Positions 23,628 to 26,544 of a stretch of 26,544 bases of DNA are shown here, in pieces. The number at the start of each line of letters is the position of its first letter. Within the stretch, counting starts at the first letter, position 1. Origin of the DNA: a virus; IMG/VR virus record IMGVR_UViG_3300046011_005911, positions 1 through 26,544 of that record. One strand, given 5' to 3'. Under the pieces are notes generated by a model. The model made no database searches. It was not told the DNA's origin and saw nothing but the letters and a program-made list of their open reading frames with translations. Position numbers and translations under genes: made by a program.

Positions 23628-23662
23628 TGCCCACGTTGCCAAGGAATGCCAAGGAACGCCTT
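23628..23662. promoter_or_regulatory. Operator array 3 at the start of the rightward operon
   Basis: TGCCCA (23628), TGCCAA (23637), TGCCAA (23647) and CGCCTT (23657) are spaced 9, 10 and 10 bp. They end 3 bp before the ATG of the HTH gene and cover its Shine-Dalgarno (AAGGA, 23651-23655). Protein bound here would repress the early operon, and the repeats are also in its 5' leader. Confidence 0.58.
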
Positions 23663-23665
23663 TCT

Positions 23666-23854
23666 ATGACACACCACACACAACTGCTCACGATCCGCGA
23701 CGCGGCGAATGCCCTCCGGGTGAGCTATGCACAGACCCGCCTCTGGGTTTTAGAAGGCCGGCTGCCGTCGATTGCCCTCGGGCAACGCACACGCCGGATA
23801 CCCGCAGACCAACTCGCCAAGTTCATCGCGAACAACACCACGGGAGGAAACTGA
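23666..23854 (+). CDS. Excisionase-type HTH (MerR-like) DNA-binding protein
   Basis: A 62-residue protein: LLTIRDAANALRVSYAQTR forms the first helices of a winged HTH of the HTH_17/excisionase family, then LWVLEGRLPSIALG and RTRRIPADQLAKFI complete the classical order (Trp, G-x-L/I, R-x-IP-x-x-x-L). Such proteins direct excision by bending att DNA or act as Cro-like regulators. It is the first gene of the rightward early operon, divergent from the ribbon-helix-helix gene. I chose ATG 23666 because upstream codons in the same frame run through the operator arrays. Excisionase versus early-gene regulator cannot be separated by sequence. Confidence 0.75.
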   Translation: MTHHTQLLTIRDAANALRVSYAQTRLWVLEGRLPSIALGQRTRRIPADQLAKFIANNTTGGN

Positions 23855-23855
23855 T

Positions 23856-23981
23856 ATGACGCCGACATTAATCGAAACGATCAACTACCTGTTGGACGGA
23901 CCATTCGTTCCCTTCGCCGTCCTCTGCGTCATCACGCTGATCCTCTGCGACTGGATTGAAAGGAAAGGACGGTCCCTATGA
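23856..23981 (+). CDS. Small single-pass membrane protein (41 aa)
   Basis: Encodes 41 residues with a hydrophobic segment at about 16-31 (PFVPFAVLCVITLILCDW) and a basic C-terminus (IERKGRSL). A strong Shine-Dalgarno (GGGAGG, 23842-23847) precedes the ATG one base after the HTH gene's stop, and its own stop overlaps the next start (ATGA), so expression is well supported. Role unknown; an early phage membrane peptide that alters the host envelope is possible. Confidence 0.62.
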   Translation: MTPTLIETINYLLDGPFVPFAVLCVITLILCDWIERKGRSL

Positions 23982-24292
23982 TCGACCTCAACATTGACCG
24001 GCCGTATCACCCGGAAGCGCTCTGCGAGTGCGGCGACCCTGAATGCCTCGGACCCGCCGATGCCGCCATTCCGGTCGTTGAGGCGCTGGCCGCTTCGCTG
24101 CCGCAATTGCAGTCGCCGATGCTCAGGCTCATCAAGGAGCGCAATGAGGCGCGGCGCCTTGCCGTGGCGATGGTCAACGCGACGAACGTCAACATGCTCA
24201 AGCAGAGCGTGGCCATGGAGAAAGCATTCACCGACATCTGCAAGTCTCAAAGCAAGTGGGACAAGCGGAGTTACGAGGAGGTGCCGCAATGA
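23978..24292 (+). CDS. Hypothetical early protein (104 aa)
   Basis: Unrecognised protein. A short N-terminal cysteine-containing segment (ALCECGDPECLGP) is followed by a long helical region (LPQLQSPMLRLIKERNEARRLAVAMVNATNVNMLKQSVAMEKAF). The three cysteines in CECGDPEC could bind a metal ion. It overlaps both neighbours by ATGA and has a Shine-Dalgarno upstream (AAAGGAAAGGA, 23959-23969). No enzymatic motif. Confidence 0.65.
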   Translation: MIDLNIDRPYHPEALCECGDPECLGPADAAIPVVEALAASLPQLQSPMLRLIKERNEARRLAVAMVNATNVNMLKQSVAMEKAFTDICKSQSKWDKRSYEEVPQ

Positions 24293-24507
24293 GCTACGAA
24301 CTCGGAGACCCGGACGACCGCTGCTGCGACGAGGGCCGCGAGGCGGACATCGAGGAGCGTGACGCAGAGGACTGCAGCAAGGCTTACGGCGTGCCGCATG
24401 ATCCCTACGCGCATCGCACGCCGGAGGAAGATGCCGAGTGGGAAGCGGATAAGCGCTTGGACTACGAGGCGGATCGGATCTGCGGGCATCACTGGGGGAA
24501 TTGTTAG
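24289..24507 (+). CDS. Acidic hypothetical early protein (72 aa)
   Basis: Very acidic protein starting MSYELGDPDDRCCDEGREAD, with DAEDCSKAYGVPHDPYAHRT and EEDAEWEADKRLDYEADRICGHHW. Cys and His near both ends (CC, CGHHWGNC) suggest possible metal binding; the strong negative charge could mimic DNA, as in some anti-restriction proteins, but no family is recognised. ATG 24289 overlaps the previous stop and follows GAGGAGG (24277-24283). Confidence 0.62.
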   Translation: MSYELGDPDDRCCDEGREADIEERDAEDCSKAYGVPHDPYAHRTPEEDAEWEADKRLDYEADRICGHHWGNC

Positions 24508-24509
24508 CC

Positions 24510-24884
24510 ATGCAAACACGTCATCCTTGCTGGGCAATTTGGAAGGGCATGAAGCAACGCTGCGACAATCCTAATCGCAAAGACTTCGCCTATTACGGTG
24601 GTCGAGGAATTGGCTACGACCCCAAGTGGTCAACGCTTGCTGGGTTCCTTCAAGACATGGGCGAGCGCCCATCTTTCAGCCACACGCTGGATCGGATTGA
24701 TGTCAACGCTGGGTACAGCAAGGCGAATTGCCGCTGGGCCACGCGCAAAGAGCAAGCACGCAACCAGCGCAACAACATCATCGTAGACGGCCGCCTCCTC
24801 GTTGAGCTGGCCGAAGAACAAAACGTCAGTTTGCGCGCTATGTATTCGCGCCATTACCGCGGAGGAAAACAATGTGGATACTAA
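24510..24884 (+). CDS. YGGRGI/CRWAT phage protein (AP2/HNH-associated type)
   Basis: Starting at ATG 24510 (after GGGGGA, 24493-24498) it encodes 124 residues with a familiar order: WAIWKGMKQRCDNPNR, YYGGRGIGYDPKW, FLQDMGERP, LDRIDVNAGYS, NCRWATRKEQARNQRNN. This pattern occurs in many small phage proteins labelled as HNH or AP2-domain homing-endonuclease relatives; the CRWAT...QxxN segment probably contacts DNA. No complete HNH triad is visible, so nuclease activity is uncertain. The C-terminal VELAEEQNVSLRAMYSRHYRG looks like a small HTH. Its last 13 bases overlap the following methyltransferase frames. Confidence 0.65.
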   Translation: MQTRHPCWAIWKGMKQRCDNPNRKDFAYYGGRGIGYDPKWSTLAGFLQDMGERPSFSHTLDRIDVNAGYSKANCRWATRKEQARNQRNNIIVDGRLLVELAEEQNVSLRAMYSRHYRGGKQCGY

Positions 24885-25972
24885 CACCATCAATCACGTC
24901 AGCCTTTGCAGCGGCTACGGGGGCATCGACCTCGGCCTCAAGCGAGCAATTGGCGAGCGCCTGCGCACAGTCGCTTTTGTGGAGGTCGAGTGCTTCGCCG
25001 TCTGCAACTTGGCAGCGAAGGCTGAAGCAAAACTCTTGGACAACGCACCTATCTGGAGCGATCTGCGAACCTTCCCTTGGGGAAAGTTTCACGGACTGGT
25101 GGACATCCTCTCTGGCGGCTACCCGTGCCAGCCATTCAGCGCAGCCGGCAAGCGACTCGGCGCCGAAGACCCAAGACACCTCTGGCCCTACATATCAGCC
25201 GGAATTGCTGCAATGCGACCAAGTGTCTGTTTCTTTGAAAACGTCGAGGGACATATCAGCCTTGGGCTTCCCGACGTGCTGCAAGACTTGGCAGGAATGG
25301 GTTACCGAACGACGTGGTGCGTGGCGTCAGCGAGTGAATGCGGCGCGCCTCACCAGCGGAAGCGGGTCTTCATCTTGGCCCACGATACGAGCCTCGGAAT
25401 ACAAGGACGTTGGCCCAGTTGGATCGAAGAGTCACGACCACATGCTGGGCAAGCACTACCTCTGCGCGGTGGTGACGCAGGATGCGGCCACGAATGGCCA
25501 AGCCGCCCCGGCGAGCAGCAGTTCGCTTGGGAGCCGCCAAGGGTTGTGGGCAACGCCGCGCAGTGCGATGGCGTCGATGCATCCAGAATATGGGGAGCAT
25601 TGGAACGAAAATCGCGGCGGCGAAAGTCTTGCGACACAAGCGTGGAAGCGGCAGCCGGAGCACTGGGGCACGCCAACAGCCCGCGACCACAAGAGCGGCC
25701 GAGGCAACGAGGAGCGGCAATACAAGGAGCTGACGCCGATGGTGGAGAGAACGCAGGCGGGGAAATTAAACCAGAATTGGGTTTGCTGCTTGATGGGAGT
25801 GCCGATGGGTTGGGTGGACCCAATGTGTCCGGTCTCAGTGATCAAGAACTGGCCGAGATTCGTCAGTGGATGGCTACGTCCACAAACCGCACCGATTCCC
25901 TGCGGCTCCTCGGCAACGGAGTTGTGCCGGCCACCGCAGAGCGGGCTTTCCGAGTTCTCGTTGGCGAGCTGA
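24872..25972 (+). CDS. Overlapping-frame protein with WPT repeats (methyltransferase companion)
   Basis: A 366-codon open frame running one base out of register through the whole methyltransferase gene. ATG 24872 lies at ideal distance from GGAGGA (24861-24866). Its second half does not look like chance: SLKTSRDISALG and TWQEWVTERRGAWRQR lead to three W-x-T elements (SSWPT at 169, LWATP at 226, HWGTP at 265), then TARDHKSGRG and LNQNWVCCLMGVPMGWVDP (299-317). I recognise these from phage cytosine methyltransferase-associated proteins, where the WPTP region and the LNPxWVExLMGxPxGW motif occur together. It could be a separate protein, or a target-recognition segment joined to the other frame by frameshifting. 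Low-complexity Ser/Ala in residues 1-110 suggests the N-terminus is unconstrained. Confidence 0.55.
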   Translation: MWILTPSITSAFAAATGASTSASSEQLASACAQSLLWRSSASPSATWQRRLKQNSWTTHLSGAICEPSLGESFTDWWTSSLAATRASHSAQPASDSAPKTQDTSGPTYQPELLQCDQVSVSLKTSRDISALGFPTCCKTWQEWVTERRGAWRQRVNAARLTSGSGSSSWPTIRASEYKDVGPVGSKSHDHMLGKHYLCAVVTQDAATNGQAAPASSSSLGSRQGLWATPRSAMASMHPEYGEHWNENRGGESLATQAWKRQPEHWGTPTARDHKSGRGNEERQYKELTPMVERTQAGKLNQNWVCCLMGVPMGWVDPMCPVSVIKNWPRFVSGWLRPQTAPIPCGSSATELCRPPQSGLSEFSLAS

Positions 25973-25989
25973 TGGAGGCAATCACATGA
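24874..25989 (+). CDS. C5 cytosine DNA methyltransferase
   Basis: A 371-residue cytosine-5 methyltransferase, transferring a methyl group from SAM to DNA. Motif I CSGYGGIDLGL (12-22), motif IV GGYPCQPFSAAGKR with catalytic Cys85, motif VI FENVEG (121-126), motif VIII QRKRVFI (161-167) and motif X LLGNGVVPATAERAF (345-359) are in order. The 170-340 segment (target recognition) is compositionally odd. It contains GALGHANSPRPQ and KPELGLLLDGSADGL, typical of related phage enzymes, but is overlapped by another frame. I chose GTG 24874, eight bases after GGAGG (24861-24865); an earlier TTG at 24802 lies within the previous gene. The stop overlaps the next gene (ATGA). Likely protects phage DNA from host restriction. 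Confidence 0.82.
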   Translation: MDTNTINHVSLCSGYGGIDLGLKRAIGERLRTVAFVEVECFAVCNLAAKAEAKLLDNAPIWSDLRTFPWGKFHGLVDILSGGYPCQPFSAAGKRLGAEDPRHLWPYISAGIAAMRPSVCFFENVEGHISLGLPDVLQDLAGMGYRTTWCVASASECGAPHQRKRVFILAHDTSLGIQGRWPSWIEESRPHAGQALPLRGGDAGCGHEWPSRPGEQQFAWEPPRVVGNAAQCDGVDASRIWGALERKSRRRKSCDTSVEAAAGALGHANSPRPQERPRQRGAAIQGADADGGENAGGEIKPELGLLLDGSADGLGGPNVSGLSDQELAEIRQWMATSTNRTDSLRLLGNGVVPATAERAFRVLVGELMEAIT

Positions 25990-26138
25990 CCACCCACGAC
26001 ATCGACCTCGTCACGCAATGGCTCGCCGCGCGGGACAACGAGAAGACCGGCGCCAAGGTCTACCACGGCGAGCGGCCATGTTTGCCGGCGGCTGCCATGT
26101 TGGCGGTGGCTGAGAGGATCTGGAGGAAGCGCAAGTGA
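25986..26138 (+). CDS. Small hypothetical early protein (50 aa)
   Basis: A 50-residue protein beginning MTTHDIDLVTQWLAARDNEK, probably two helices around a short loop (YHGERPCLPAAAMLAVAERI). The ATG overlaps the methyltransferase stop (ATGA), and its own stop overlaps a GTG start for the next gene. No family recognised. Longer upstream codons in this frame are out-of-frame methyltransferase sequence. Confidence 0.6.
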   Translation: MTTHDIDLVTQWLAARDNEKTGAKVYHGERPCLPAAAMLAVAERIWRKRK

Positions 26139-26356
26139 TCAAGCCGCTCGCCATCGCCACGGCATGCACATTGTTTGCAGGCTGCTCCGCGGCGTCTTGG
26201 CGGGCGACCGCGCCGCACAACGCGCCGGCTGCCTGGGAGTACAATTCCAAGATGGAAGGCTGGCTGGCGCTGCGCGATGGCTGGATGCGACTGACGGCGC
26301 CGCGTGGGTTTGAGTGGGATGACCTTACGCAGTCTTACAGGGAGAGGTTGAGATGA
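26135..26356 (+). CDS. Small lipoprotein of the early operon
   Basis: A 73-residue lipoprotein starting at GTG 26135: KPLAIATACTLFAGC gives a short signal with lipobox Cys17 (LFAGC). The mature part is Trp-rich (AAWEYNSKMEGWLALRDGW, GFEWDDLTQSYRERL) and probably helical. The GTG overlaps the previous stop (GTGA), and GGAGG lies eight bases upstream (26122-26126), supporting this start. An early-expressed outer-membrane lipoprotein could exclude competing phages, but the sequence gives no direct evidence. Confidence 0.65.
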   Translation: MIKPLAIATACTLFAGCSAASWRATAPHNAPAAWEYNSKMEGWLALRDGWMRLTAPRGFEWDDLTQSYRERLR

Positions 26357-26544
26357 AGGCTGTGGCACCGGACAAGCTGTGCGCCTGGCAGGTCGAGGAC
26401 GACATCTATCACGTCCAGAGCCGTGACCCGTGGCTTTCCGGCGTGCTCTTAGACATGGGCATGAAGCGGATCGCGCGGGCTATCAAGGGCGGGCATTTGC
26501 ATATCTTTGAGACGGACCAGGGCATCGCGCCGCTGCGGCCGCCT
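26353..26544 (+). CDS. Hypothetical early protein, cut by right window edge
   Basis: ATG 26353 overlaps the lipoprotein stop (ATGA) and opens a frame that runs to the window end (64 codons, no stop). It encodes MKAVAPDKLCAWQVEDDIYH, then SRDPWLSGVLLDMGMKRIARAI and GGHLHIFETDQG. GAGAGG at 26342-26347 serves as the ribosome binding site. No family recognised; the C-terminus is missing. Confidence 0.6.
   Translation, partial: MKAVAPDKLCAWQVEDDIYHVQSRDPWLSGVLLDMGMKRIARAIKGGHLHIFETDQGIAPLRPP

Noticed and set aside
23114-23662. CRISPR-like spaced repeats
   Set aside because: Units are only 6-8 bp at 10-bp pitch, without 25-40 bp repeats or unique spacers; they fit protein-binding sites, not a CRISPR array.
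23141-23854. 237-codon frame giving a long N-terminal extension to the HTH protein
   Set aside because: The extension is antisense to the ribbon-helix-helix gene and passes through operator arrays; the 62-residue product from ATG 23666 is a complete HTH_17 domain.

Overview
The window is a contiguous stretch of a temperate, tailed dsDNA phage with a podovirus-type morphogenesis set (P22/T7-like), seen either as a free phage or as a prophage interior. The host is probably a high-GC Gram-negative (diderm) bacterium. Four predicted lipoproteins or secreted proteins, an L,D-transpeptidase-like lysin and two-layer lysis genes support that. Many genes start without a Shine-Dalgarno site and rely on stop/start overlaps (TAATG, TGATG, ATGA). 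I cannot name the genus; a Verrucomicrobiota-like host is only an impression from protein style. No rRNA, housekeeping gene, insertion sequence or CRISPR array was seen.

Positions 1-20839 (+ strand) form one long late operon: portal protein (5' end cut by the window edge), a tail fibre with a duplicated C-terminal module, small structural proteins, a head-tail adaptor candidate and a head-spike/lectin-type fibre. A lysis cassette follows (papain/transglutaminase-like secreted protein, three small membrane proteins, a lipoprotein and an L,D-transpeptidase-like lysin). Next come a tail-nozzle type protein, another fibre, an Ala-rich virion protein ending in an S74 chaperone-protease, two probable ejection proteins, and a 2123-residue polyvalent virion protein with a HEYGH metallopeptidase motif, an ADP-ribosyltransferase-like module and polyvalent-protein modules. 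Terminase, scaffold and major capsid protein are not recognisable here and presumably lie upstream.

A terminator at 20871-20886 separates the late operon from a leftward (- strand) lysogeny operon: ribbon-helix-helix regulator, PEGA-like lipoprotein, two small genes and a tyrosine integrase. Between the integrase and its upstream neighbour is a degenerate tRNA-like element with anticodon CAT, flanked by 10-bp-phased repeats; this is a candidate attachment region. Diverging from the regulator is a rightward early operon: excisionase-type HTH protein, small ORFs, a YGGRGI/CRWAT phage protein, a C5 cytosine methyltransferase, two small genes and one gene cut by the right edge.

Two things stand out. 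First, the switch region (about 23114-23662) carries several arrays of the hexamer TGCCAA repeated at almost exactly one helical turn, in both orientations, at the promoters of the regulator, the HTH gene and the lipoprotein. This looks like a cooperative ribbon-helix-helix operator system controlling the lysis/lysogeny decision. Second, the methyltransferase gene is overlapped for nearly its whole length by a second same-strand reading frame (24872-25972). That frame shares the same ribosome binding site through an ATGTG double start and itself encodes a protein that resembles the WPTP-type companion/target-recognition region of phage cytosine methyltransferases.
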